From assembly GCA_018985235.1 (NCBI GenBank), contig JADGIG010000165.1:1-14584 (forward strand): DNA of 14,584 bases, given 5' to 3'. The notes beneath the pieces were generated by a model. It searched no databases. It was not told where the DNA came from and worked only from the letters and a program-made list of their open reading frames with translations. This document shows, in pieces, positions 1 through 7,536 of the stretch. Each line of letters begins with the position of its first letter. Within the stretch, counting starts at the first letter, position 1. This DNA comes from Sanchytrium tribonematis (taxonomy: Eukaryota; Sanchytriomycota; Sanchytriomycetes; Sanchytriales; Sanchytriaceae). The position numbers and the translations under genes were made by a program.

Positions 1-731
1 AAGAAAGCAATTTAAAATTCCAAATTTACACATCGAAAGCCACTTTCGAAGCAGATAGAATCATTTTAGCCACTGGAGCTTATCAGAGGCCAAAAAGATT
101 ATCTTTTCCTTCAGATTATGAAATACCTATGAAAGAGTCCATAAGCTTGGACATTAAATCTGTTTTAATAATTGGAAGTGGTTATAGTGCAGCTGATGCT
201 GTTATTCAGTACCTTGAACGGAATATTAAAGTCTATCATATATTTTATGCCCTTCCAGAACATCAAAAACTATTGGAGCAATGCTCGCACCGGCACGAAT
301 TTCGATTTAAACAATCACCACTTGCTTATTGCCACTCATCTTCTTACCCTAAATATGCCGATCTGTATTCCAAAATGAAGAACCCTGACATTATGAAATC
401 TATAACTAAATTGAAGTCTATAGAAATTAGTGACTCTTATATCCCTCTAGCTGGTTTTGAGGCCATTACAGAGAACCAGATAGCTGATTGCTGCGGACAT
501 GTATACCCTATATCTGTCGATTATCACCACACCCTTATTGGGTATCACAATATAGGATTTCAAGTGGACGACAATCAATTATATCTACGGAAGCAAACAG
601 AGGATGAGCTACTACCCATGATACAAAGACCCAATATGAACAATTTGTATGTTTGTGGATCGAACGGAACTGCTTCTTTGATAAGCGACTGCTATGATTC
701 TTGCTATTCCGTGTTTAAAAACCTCGAATAA
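1..731 (+). CDS. OSGIN-like FAD-dependent oxidoreductase, 3' part (5' end outside window)
   Basis: The reading frame is open from base 3 to the TAA at 729-731, so about 242 C-terminal residues are present. Near the left edge it encodes DRIILATGAYQRP, the ATG-containing motif of flavin monooxygenase-like proteins. It then has VLIIGSGYSAADAV, a second dinucleotide-binding glycine motif (GxGxSAAD), and ends with LYVCGSNGTASLISDCYDS, the usual C-terminal FAD-contact strand. The SAADAV motif followed by a region ending in YPKYADLYSKM resembles the oxidative-stress-induced growth inhibitor (OSGIN) family rather than classical FMOs. The likely role is an NAD(P)H- and FAD-dependent oxidation; the substrate cannot be read from sequence. 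The N-terminal FAD-binding motif must lie upstream of the window. The next gene starts 31 bp downstream on the same strand. Confidence 0.8.
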   Translation, partial: ESNLKFQIYTSKATFEADRIILATGAYQRPKRLSFPSDYEIPMKESISLDIKSVLIIGSGYSAADAVIQYLERNIKVYHIFYALPEHQKLLEQCSHRHEFRFKQSPLAYCHSSSYPKYADLYSKMKNPDIMKSITKLKSIEISDSYIPLAGFEAITENQIADCCGHVYPISVDYHHTLIGYHNIGFQVDDNQLYLRKQTEDELLPMIQRPNMNNLYVCGSNGTASLISDCYDSCYSVFKNLE

Positions 732-762
732 ACCTCCGTTGTATCAAATTAATCTTTTGCTG

Positions 763-2031
763 ATGTCACTTTTGACAGGCCCTTCAGTTGTTCGGGAATA
801 CAACCAGCAGCTTAATCACAGCAAGAATATTCAAGTAATCCCTCTTGCTGGTCTCGGCCACCAAAATTATGTTTACGGGATGGCTTTAACTACAAATCCA
901 TTTAGAATACTTCTCACAAGCGATAGTACGGGTGGCATATTTATTTGGGATGCATTTGCAAGTATAAATGGGGACCAACTTCTCAGCAGAATACACAGAC
1001 AAGGTTTAGTCGACACAATTACTCGTCAAGGTGTTTTATTAGGCTCTTTTGAAGCAATCGATAACCCTAGACTACCTGTCAAAACCAATACTTGTGCTCA
1101 CTCCTTAGCAATTCATAGTCAAGGTGTGTGGTGCCTTGTTGGCACTCAAAATGGGTTTTTAAATATGCATTCTGTTAGATATAAACCAGGGACTGTTGTT
1201 CATGACTTTGGATCAACTCAGCTAAAGTTCAAAAGGCCTCCTGGACCGATAACAGACATCTGTATTAATCAATCACAAGATAAATGTATGACAGGAGATT
1301 GGAACGGTGATGTGACTTATTGGGACTTGGTTACCGGAAAAGAGATCGCGAGATTTAGAAGCGCGGAAAACTCACAAGTTACTAGCATGAAGTTTGCGAA
1401 TGTAGAAAGAGGTAAGACATCAGAGTCTGTTGCCTTTTCCACTAACTTGGATGGAAGTGTTAATTATATGGATCTCCGCAGTAATAAACAAAAAATAATA
1501 CATCCTGTTGGAAAAACACCGCCCTGGGCTATGGAGGCTACTGACTCTGACGACGGAAGGAAACTTTTAGTAGGAAGAAGAGACAACAAGGTTGATGAAT
1601 ATGACAAGCTGGTTTTTCATAAAGAATATCAGCTACCTGCAGGTAGTGGACCTGTTTCTCATGCCAAATATCTTCCAAACGGACATGCAATATGTTCTTC
1701 CATCGACAATATTAGAGTCTTAAATCTGGTGGACTACGACGCTTTATCTGCAAAGAAGAAAAATGAAAATGCAACTGAGAATGATTTTTTAACACCTTCC
1801 TTAATTCAAAGTTCCCATCACGGGGGACCTATATCAAGACTTGAGCTCGATGTCAATTACGAATTTATGTTTTCTGGATTGGGCGTTCGTGACTTACCAT
1901 TAGATGCATTTACGGCTGGTGTTTCCACCACATTTCAGTTAAATTCAAAATCAAAGAAGCAGAATGAAAGCAATACAGGTCATATAAATTGTCTATTATA
2001 CCAAGTAAAGCCAGCAATGAATAGCAAATAA
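763..2031 (+). CDS. SPT8: Spt8, WD40 subunit of the SAGA transcription coactivator
   Basis: A single-exon protein of 422 residues. Spt8-like landmarks are FIWDAFASING, the VDTITRQGVLLGSFE segment, SLAIHSQGVWCLVGTQNG, GDWNGDVTYWDLVTGKEI, a TPPWAM segment, LLVGRRDNKVDEYD, LPAGSGPVSHAKYLPNGH followed by IDNIRVLNL, and SSHHGGPISRLELD. These appear in the order of the WD40 blades of yeast Spt8, which sits in the TBP-binding module of SAGA in the nucleus. I chose the ATG at 763. An in-frame ATG at 694 would overlap the upstream gene by 38 bp and add a non-conserved segment. Yeast Spt8 is longer and has an acidic N-terminal extension, which is absent here. The last blade also departs from the usual GNRGWEG-type ending. 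The TAA stop overlaps an AATAAA at 2027-2032. Confidence 0.88.
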   Translation: MSLLTGPSVVREYNQQLNHSKNIQVIPLAGLGHQNYVYGMALTTNPFRILLTSDSTGGIFIWDAFASINGDQLLSRIHRQGLVDTITRQGVLLGSFEAIDNPRLPVKTNTCAHSLAIHSQGVWCLVGTQNGFLNMHSVRYKPGTVVHDFGSTQLKFKRPPGPITDICINQSQDKCMTGDWNGDVTYWDLVTGKEIARFRSAENSQVTSMKFANVERGKTSESVAFSTNLDGSVNYMDLRSNKQKIIHPVGKTPPWAMEATDSDDGRKLLVGRRDNKVDEYDKLVFHKEYQLPAGSGPVSHAKYLPNGHAICSSIDNIRVLNLVDYDALSAKKKNENATENDFLTPSLIQSSHHGGPISRLELDVNYEFMFSGLGVRDLPLDAFTAGVSTTFQLNSKSKKQNESNTGHINCLLYQVKPAMNSK

Positions 2032-2052
2032 ATTTGCTTTTTTTTGAAAATT

Positions 2053-2331
2053 ATGAAACAAAATATGGATGACCAAATTACATTCCCTCAAGCAGTAAAT
2101 GGAATGCTTACCAAAGGGCTGCCTGCAGAAATCATCCCGCATTTAGATTTATGGTTTTTACAGCATAATGATAACCTTCTAAATGTAAAAATGCCAAAAA
2201 ATGCCCTTAAATTCGATGGCAACGCTTCAGAACTTCTCCAAAACTTTGAGAAGCTTGAAAAGCTAGAGTCCCAATTAGAAGCTAGAAAAACAAGTCTAAC
2301 CGATTGGCAAAATTTAAATAAAATGAATTAA
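2053..2331 (+). CDS. small unknown protein with C-terminal coiled-coil segment
   Basis: A 92-residue ORF starts 21 bp after the SPT8 stop and ends 14 bp before the convergent stop of the patatin lipase. I take the ATG at 2053; the next in-frame ATG at 2065 is also possible. The N-terminal half contains a hydrophobic stretch around LPAEIIPHLDLWFLQH. The C-terminal third (SELLQNFEKLEKLESQLEA) has heptad-like leucine spacing, suggesting a short coiled coil and membership in a multiprotein complex. I do not recognise the family. Tight packing and the absence of stops over the whole gap support a real gene, but short length leaves doubt. No 19-20 nt intron of the local type is visible. Confidence 0.55.
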   Translation: MKQNMDDQITFPQAVNGMLTKGLPAEIIPHLDLWFLQHNDNLLNVKMPKNALKFDGNASELLQNFEKLEKLESQLEARKTSLTDWQNLNKMN

Positions 2332-2345
2332 GATTAATTATTGTG

Positions 2346-4053
2346 TTAGAATGCAGAAGAATACCTCCTAGAGCCAGGATTCGATTTTGTTTGATCAGGT
2401 TTGGAAAGAGCGTCGATAAGATTCTCTAGTTCCATCCGGTCCATGATTCTATGGATATGAGGCCAAGATCGGTGTTCGGATATCCTAGTTTTTTCTTCAT
2501 ACCTTTCCTTAGTAGGGTCTGTAAAAGTTTGCAAGAGATCAGAAAGTTTAAATTCAGGCTAAATAAAATTCAATTACAGTAATAGTCACATTTCCATGAA
2601 ATTTTTGCAACCAGATAGCTTCAAAAACTTCCAATAATGGCGGCAGCATTTGCATTTCCATAGTCACTCGGAGCCATTTCCTTAGGTCCAGTTTTATACT
2701 ATGCTCCAGAAATGATAAAAAATAGCCACCTCTCCAGCCAGAACCACCACGATGTAAATTAGGTTTTCCGGCTGTCCCTTTCTGATTGAAGAAAAAAGGA
2801 AGTACGTGAGGATTGACCTGAGAGACTATAGTGAAGTTAATATTTAATTGCTGATTTAATTCCCTTGGGATGTCCATTCGGAGACTTCCATCTCGGAATT
2901 TTTTGCCCCACCCAGTGAATGGAACCATAAAAACTCCAGGCGGTCCTTTAGAATAGCTGTCTTTAGGGTGAGGTCTAATATCTTCTGGTATAATTCCATA
3001 CTTATTTGGAATACTCTTATTTGATTTCATCATTAACGTTACGGGGTGAAGAATGGAAGGTAGAGCCGAAGACGCAAGAACTGCAGACCATATAACTACT
3101 TGCGGAGCATTTAAGTGATTTAGTAATTTGTTCACCCCAACCTCAGAAACTACGCTAATATTCCAAGTTCTACCTGTTCTATGATAAGCTTCCAAAAATG
3201 TTAGGTCGCCATACATTGCTCTCATTTGCACAATCCAATTTCTTTCCTCGAAAAACTTTCCTTCGTTGAATGATCTTCTGAGTTTGACCCAGTTTGATTC
3301 TTCACAGGGTCGAAAAAAAGTATGAAAATTTGGATTAAAAAATTCTTTCAATTCTTCATCCCTCCAAGTTGCCAAAACGCTACCAAAAAGAGATCCACCA
3401 CTAGCTCCAGAAAGAACCTTAGGCAAGCAATTATTTTCAAATAAAGATTTTATGACACCCACATGATATAAGCAATAGAATGCTCCACCAGATAAATTTA
3501 GGGCAGTTCGCCCATACAAGCTGTCTAATTTTAAAAGGAATTCTTGTTTATCTAAAGCTAAAGAGTGTACAAATTTGACTGCTTCTAGCCTAGTATCCAA
3601 AAATTCTCTAATAATTATTTTTGTACCAAGAAACGAACGAGAGTATAGTTCCTCAGCGTCAATGTTGCCCACATTTGGTTTACAAGCCGACCTTATCAGT
3701 ATATCTCTACAGAGTTCATAATCGCCTGTAATCATTGCTTCTTTCATATTTCCCGTGAGTTCTTGCAGAAGTCTGAAGTCGTACAATTTAGAGATATTCT
3801 GTTTCTTCCATTCGACAGCTTTTGTGTGGTCATCTAAAAGATTCGCGACCTTACAGTACTCGTCAAAATTTTCACATTCAGATAATAATTGCAATAAATG
3901 TTTCAATTTTCCATGTACTACAGAGCTTTCGTAACCAAAAACCACAAGCCTAACTAGTAAGTATATAGTTAAATCTAAAACCAGGACAATACAAATACCA
4001 AGTAAGAAAGGGTACTTCAAAATTCTATGGAAAAAAGATGTATTTTCTCCCAT
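2346..4053 (-). CDS. patatin-like triacylglycerol lipase (Tgl3/4/5 - SDP1 type), two exons
   Basis: Exon 1 is 4053-2578 and exon 2 is 2558-2346, joined in phase 0 across a 19-nt intron, giving 562 residues. A hydrophobic segment lies near residues 16-38, as in the N-terminal domain of Tgl/SDP1 lipases. The patatin core has the glycine-rich oxyanion region ALNLSGGAFYCLYHVGV, the nucleophile elbow SGASGGS (Ser about 218) and the catalytic Asp in FRDGSLRMDIP (about 388), followed by FTIVSQVNPH. Splicing converts a frame that ends in EFYLA into VTITPEFKLSDLLQ, continuing to the family-typical RSWPHIHRIMDRMELENLI tail. The expected role is hydrolysis of triacylglycerol at lipid droplets. The ATG at 4053 is the first one after the upstream gene's stop, 35 bp away; a frame extension to 4089 would need a GTG start. 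Confidence 0.9.
2559..2577 (-). other. 19-nt spliceosomal-type intron in patatin lipase gene (phase 0)
   Basis: Minus-strand sequence GTAATTGAATTTTATTTAG. It interrupts the coding frame between VTIT and PEFKLSDLL. If retained, the frame ends at a TGA just after the 3' splice site. If removed, the conserved C-terminal region of the Tgl/SDP1 lipases continues in frame. The last nine bases TTTATTTAG are the weakest match to the block shared by the other introns. Borders are inferred from protein continuity and GT-AG ends, not from transcripts. Confidence 0.88.
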
Positions 4054-4088
4054 AAAGTTTCGAATTAAAAATTTTACAAATTTATTCA

Positions 4089-5744
4089 CTAGAAATCTAG
4101 AAGCAACAGCTCCAAGACATCCTGGTATTCTTTATTTGGGTGATTTTTTAAATATTCAGCAGCTTTTAATCGAAGTTGCAATTTTGTTGCTTCTATTTCT
4201 AATAAGAGCTTTTCTTTCTCTAATTCTGATTCGGTTTTTAGTATTTCAAACTCAATCTTCTTATTTTCGATTTGCAAGTTTAATTCTTTTAATCTAATTT
4301 GTTTCTTTTGCTCATAATGCTCAGCCACAACGGGGTCGCTAAATACTGGTTCTACAAATACTGGACAAAGATCTTTCTTCACCAGAACATTACTGCGTTT
4401 AAAGGGCTTCTTGGCAGACTTTGATACGTCAAGAAATCCTTTGCTGATTAAATATTTATCAACATCGTCATAATCGTTGCAAGAGAAAAGATGAACAACC
4501 ATGGTTTGAAATATTGCTAATTCACCATCTACAACAAAATCAGGTCGAACAATGTGACTGCATGCGTTGCAAACAAAAAAGTCATCTTCGAATGAGTAAT
4601 AGTGCTCCAATTCTTCCTCGATACCATCAAAATCAAGAGTTTTCAATAATAATTTTGTATTGTTCCACCTACCTATGTCACTTTCTTTCACAGCATAAGA
4701 AATACCATATTTAAGGGCATCAAAATTAAACATCCATTTCGAAAAACAATTTATCATGGAGCAGTTCCTAATATGTGGGAACAAGACTTGCTGAGATATA
4801 GTCACAGATTCTTCGCAGCCGTAACATGTAAATGTGTTCAAATTCAAGTCAATATCACCTAATCTGTCAACAATGTAATTTAATTTTGCCTTTTTTGTTG
4901 GTATCTCAACCACAACGGTTTTACGAAGTTTTTTAACAACGCACTGATTTAATATTGAGAATTCATTTTTTCTTATCTTGGGCACCATTTCATCCTCAGT
5001 CTCTTCCAGATAATTTTTATCAACACCTTGATGAAATTCGCCAAAATCTGAAGATTTGTGAATCTCGACGGGCTCGGAAAGCAAATCTTTGGCTTCGGAG
5101 ACAATTTCTTTTGAAAAGTTTTCATTTTCTTCTTCTGAAAAATTATCGACATCCATTACATCTACAAATTTTTTTTCCGTTTTAGATTCTTCAATTGGTA
5201 TTTGCAGAATTGGTATAACAATATTGGTATTTTTCGTGCCTAGTCGCACCTTGTTTGGGAAAAATTCATTTGCGATGTCAGTTTTTTTATCTATTTCCGA
5301 AATAACGTTTGATTTTCTTTTAGCATGAAAATAATCTTCCTTTTTAAATTTAGCCAAAGGATTATCAGAGTAGTTTTTTTCTGTTCCTGTATGAAAATTG
5401 GCATCATAAGTATTTTTATAATTGTCGAACATTTCATTTGGCTTATCCTGTTGGTTTTGACCATCCAAAAGATCAAAAGCAAAGTCAGCGCATGAATCCA
5501 ACTTACCTGTTATTTCTTCCTTCTCTTGTATTTTAGAAACAATTGCTTGTGACTCTGAAATCGCGTTTAATTTAGAATCAAGACTTTGGGCCAATTTGGG
5601 ATTGGGTATAGATCGAACTGAAGTAGATTCAGATATGCATGAAATTTCGTGGTATAAATTTTCTTCTAGAGTGTCGTTAATCTCAATATTGTTCTCCAAT
5701 GTTTTTATTACCTCAAACATTGAATTTTCTTTGAGATCCTCCAT
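4089..5744 (-). CDS. unknown 551-aa protein with two C2HC-type clusters and C-terminal coiled coil
   Basis: The single-exon ORF starts at the ATG at 5744, only 14 bp after the stop of the upstream transporter gene, and ends with TAG 35 bp before the lipase ATG. Residues 1-265 are acidic, polar and of low complexity, probably disordered. A basic patch (VKKLRKTVVVEIPTKKAK, about 270-287) could be a nuclear localisation signal. Two Cys/His clusters follow: C307-x2-C310-x13-H324-x3-C328 and C392-x2-C395-x22-H418-x3-C422. The order C, C, H, C with a final H-x3-C recalls small C2HC zinc modules such as Rad18/UBZ or Sgf11 fingers, but both loops are longer. Residues about 476-535 are rich in E, K and L with heptad spacing, a probable coiled coil. 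I cannot assign a family; a nuclear scaffold or DNA-repair/chromatin factor is speculation. Confidence 0.75.
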   Translation of the reverse strand: MEDLKENSMFEVIKTLENNIEINDTLEENLYHEISCISESTSVRSIPNPKLAQSLDSKLNAISESQAIVSKIQEKEEITGKLDSCADFAFDLLDGQNQQDKPNEMFDNYKNTYDANFHTGTEKNYSDNPLAKFKKEDYFHAKRKSNVISEIDKKTDIANEFFPNKVRLGTKNTNIVIPILQIPIEESKTEKKFVDVMDVDNFSEEENENFSKEIVSEAKDLLSEPVEIHKSSDFGEFHQGVDKNYLEETEDEMVPKIRKNEFSILNQCVVKKLRKTVVVEIPTKKAKLNYIVDRLGDIDLNLNTFTCYGCEESVTISQQVLFPHIRNCSMINCFSKWMFNFDALKYGISYAVKESDIGRWNNTKLLLKTLDFDGIEEELEHYYSFEDDFFVCNACSHIVRPDFVVDGELAIFQTMVVHLFSCNDYDDVDKYLISKGFLDVSKSAKKPFKRSNVLVKKDLCPVFVEPVFSDPVVAEHYEQKKQIRLKELNLQIENKKIEFEILKTESELEKEKLLLEIEATKLQLRLKAAEYLKNHPNKEYQDVLELLLLDF

Positions 5745-5758
5745 TTGTAAGAAATTAT

Positions 5759-6616
5759 TTATTGAGATTTAAATCTATCAATTTTTGGGGATCTTGAATA
5801 CAACCATGTACCTGTAACTACAAGAACAGACCCGGTAATTTGAATTATAGTAAGTGAATTGCCGAACATATACATGCTGATTAACAAGGATATATATTTT
5901 CTCAAAGTTAAAACCAAATTCAAGGTCAGTGCAGAGCCTCGAGTTGCCAACTCATTAACACCTCTGATGCAAATTAATTGGCTTAAAATATTGACTAAAA
6001 ATGGCCAGATTAGATTTTCTTGCAAAATAATGGCAACGTCTCTAATTATCTGCTTGTAAAAAATGGAAAAGACAGGCGTGCCTATCATATGAGTCACAAT
6101 AAGTGCTTCCTCCCAATGCTTTCCATAGTTGGAATAAACGTGCTCTTGAATAAATCCCAGTATAACGGAACAAAGTTGCCCAAAAAATAATAATAATAAT
6201 CCTTTAGAGAAATACCAGCCTTCTGGTTGATATGTGCTACATATAAGTCCTATAGTCACGAGAATCATACTAAGGGTTTGCTTCACTGTGTACCTTTTGC
6301 CAATCAGTAATCCTACAATAATTGTCAAAACTAGACTTGATGATCGTACGATTATGTGAAGTGGAACTGAAATTTTATAGCCAAATGCCATATTGTTCAG
6401 CGTATTACTTATCCAAAATAAAGCCGCCATCACAATCCACCAACGCAGAGGAACTTTCAATGGCAATTGAAGTTTTTTGTGGTACGTTAATAAAATAATG
6501 GAAAAATGAAAGAATGTTAATGTGATTCCGATATCTGGTATTTTATCAAGAAGTTTTTCGAGCTCTATGACATTAAGGCAACAACCTACCAGCACTTGTG
6601 AAATTGGTTCGATCAT
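5759..6616 (-). CDS. YEA4: UDP-N-acetylglucosamine (nucleotide-sugar) transporter, SLC35B4/Yea4 type
   Basis: A 285-residue polytopic protein with about 9-10 hydrophobic segments and a short basic C-terminus (SPKIDRFKSQ). Family landmarks are LNNMAFGYKISVPLHIIVRSS (compare VNNYAL..I..PLHMIFRS), GLLIGKRYTVKQTLSMILVTIG, the EHVYSNYGKHWEEALIVTHM segment (compare ETLYKRFGKH.KEALFYNH), ICIRGVNELATRGSALTLNLVLTLRKYISLLIS and a final VLVVTGTWLYS. These match SLC35B4/Yea4, which import UDP-GlcNAc (and UDP-xylose in animals) into the ER or Golgi. In fungi this pathway feeds chitin and glycan synthesis. The ATG at 6616 faces the AlkB gene across a 188-bp divergent intergenic region. Subfamily is clear; exact substrate is inferred. 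Confidence 0.88.
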   Translation of the reverse strand: MIEPISQVLVGCCLNVIELEKLLDKIPDIGITLTFFHFSIILLTYHKKLQLPLKVPLRWWIVMAALFWISNTLNNMAFGYKISVPLHIIVRSSSLVLTIIVGLLIGKRYTVKQTLSMILVTIGLICSTYQPEGWYFSKGLLLLFFGQLCSVILGFIQEHVYSNYGKHWEEALIVTHMIGTPVFSIFYKQIIRDVAIILQENLIWPFLVNILSQLICIRGVNELATRGSALTLNLVLTLRKYISLLISMYMFGNSLTIIQITGSVLVVTGTWLYSRSPKIDRFKSQ

Positions 6617-6804
6617 TTAAAGATAGTTGTTTCGTAATCGTAATCAGATGATACAAAATGAATTTTCTGACAACGAAGAGTAATTGATACATTAATTTCC
6701 ATGGGTTATTTGTAATCCCCAACACAACCACACCAGTCAATGAATCCTTAACTTTTAACAGGAAAGGAGCCGAATTACAAAACGGAAACGACCCATTATA
6801 TCTT
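6617..6804. promoter_or_regulatory. divergent intergenic region between the Yea4-like and AlkB-like genes
   Basis: This 188-bp spacer separates two start codons pointing away from each other, so it must hold both promoters and both 5' leaders. It is AT-rich. I found no convincing TATA arrangement or known factor site. A minus-strand ORF crossing it looks like chance. Confidence 0.5.
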
Positions 6805-7530
6805 ATGGCAAGCAAAACCGATGTCAAGGCATTTGAACTACCGGTTCCAGGGCTATTTTACATTCCCGAATTTTTAACAGAAGCTGAGCAACAAAATATA
6901 GTTCAAATTTTAGATTCAAATGAATGGGAAAAGGTTATCCGGAGAAGGCAGCAATTTTATGGAAAACAATACTACCATACGACCCACAATCTCACTGCAA
7001 TTCAACCAAAAGATGACCTAGAAAGCTTGAAAATCGATCAATTTGATTTTTTGATTAAAAAAATTACGGACTTTGATTTTAGAGCTGCTTATGATGTTTT
7101 CAATATAGAATGGCCAAATCAAATACTCGTGAATGAGTATGTGGAGAATTTCGGTATAAGTACACATTTTGACGACGAAAAAGCTTTCGGAAAATGTATT
7201 ATTACGGTCTCTTTACTTCAGCCTATTTTGATGAATTTTAGAAAACCACTACATCCCACAAATCATTGCACAACTCTTATAGATGAATATCAGCATGTGT
7301 TGGAGCCTAGGAGCTGTCTTATAATGAGCAAAGAAGCGCGATCCAATTGGCGTCACGGAATTACAAGACGGAAATGGTTTGAATATAATGGTGAAAAGAT
7401 TCATAGAAATCTGCATTACAGAAGAATTTCCTTGACTATTAGAAATGTCCTAGATACAAGGAAAAAAGTCGAGACGTCTGATTATGGAATTGTTAAAGTT
7501 AAAGAATGTGAATGTATTGTAGAGGAGTAA
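6805..7530 (+). CDS. AlkB-family 2-oxoglutarate/Fe(II) dioxygenase, ALKBH8-like
   Basis: A 241-residue single-exon protein. The iron ligands are visible as H121-F-D123 in GISTHFDDEKAFG and H184 in NWRHGI. The 2-oxoglutarate-binding R-x5-R motif is R207-ISLTI-R213. The run ILVNEYVENFGISTHFDD followed by AFGKCIITVSL, and WRHGI followed by RRISLTIRNV, most resemble the AlkB domain of ALKBH8, which hydroxylates wobble-uridine side chains of tRNA. Unlike animal ALKBH8 there is no RRM and no Trm9-like methyltransferase domain; the AlkB domain stands alone. The C-terminus carries CxC residues (KECEC), possibly metal-binding or incidental. The stop lies 6 bp from the stop of the convergent lipase gene. 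Substrate is inferred; another nucleic-acid AlkB role is possible. Confidence 0.85.
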   Translation: MASKTDVKAFELPVPGLFYIPEFLTEAEQQNIVQILDSNEWEKVIRRRQQFYGKQYYHTTHNLTAIQPKDDLESLKIDQFDFLIKKITDFDFRAAYDVFNIEWPNQILVNEYVENFGISTHFDDEKAFGKCIITVSLLQPILMNFRKPLHPTNHCTTLIDEYQHVLEPRSCLIMSKEARSNWRHGITRRKWFEYNGEKIHRNLHYRRISLTIRNVLDTRKKVETSDYGIVKVKECECIVEE

Positions 7531-7536
7531 AATAAT

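Noticed and set aside
694-762. Longer SPT8 start at 694
   Set aside because: It would overlap the upstream coding region by 38 bp and adds residues without Spt8 character; the ATG at 763 is cleaner.
1920-1939. Possible 20-nt GT...CAG intron inside SPT8
   Set aside because: The frame is open through it, the end TTTCAG does not match the local YTNATWTAG block, and removal would shift the frame.
4054-4089. Patatin lipase start at 4089
   Set aside because: The codon is GTG, not ATG, and would overlap the stop of the upstream gene; the ATG at 4053 is used instead.
4514-5328. Plus-strand ORFs antisense to the C2HC gene
   Set aside because: Short, low-complexity mirror frames of the 551-codon gene, with no start context or family features.
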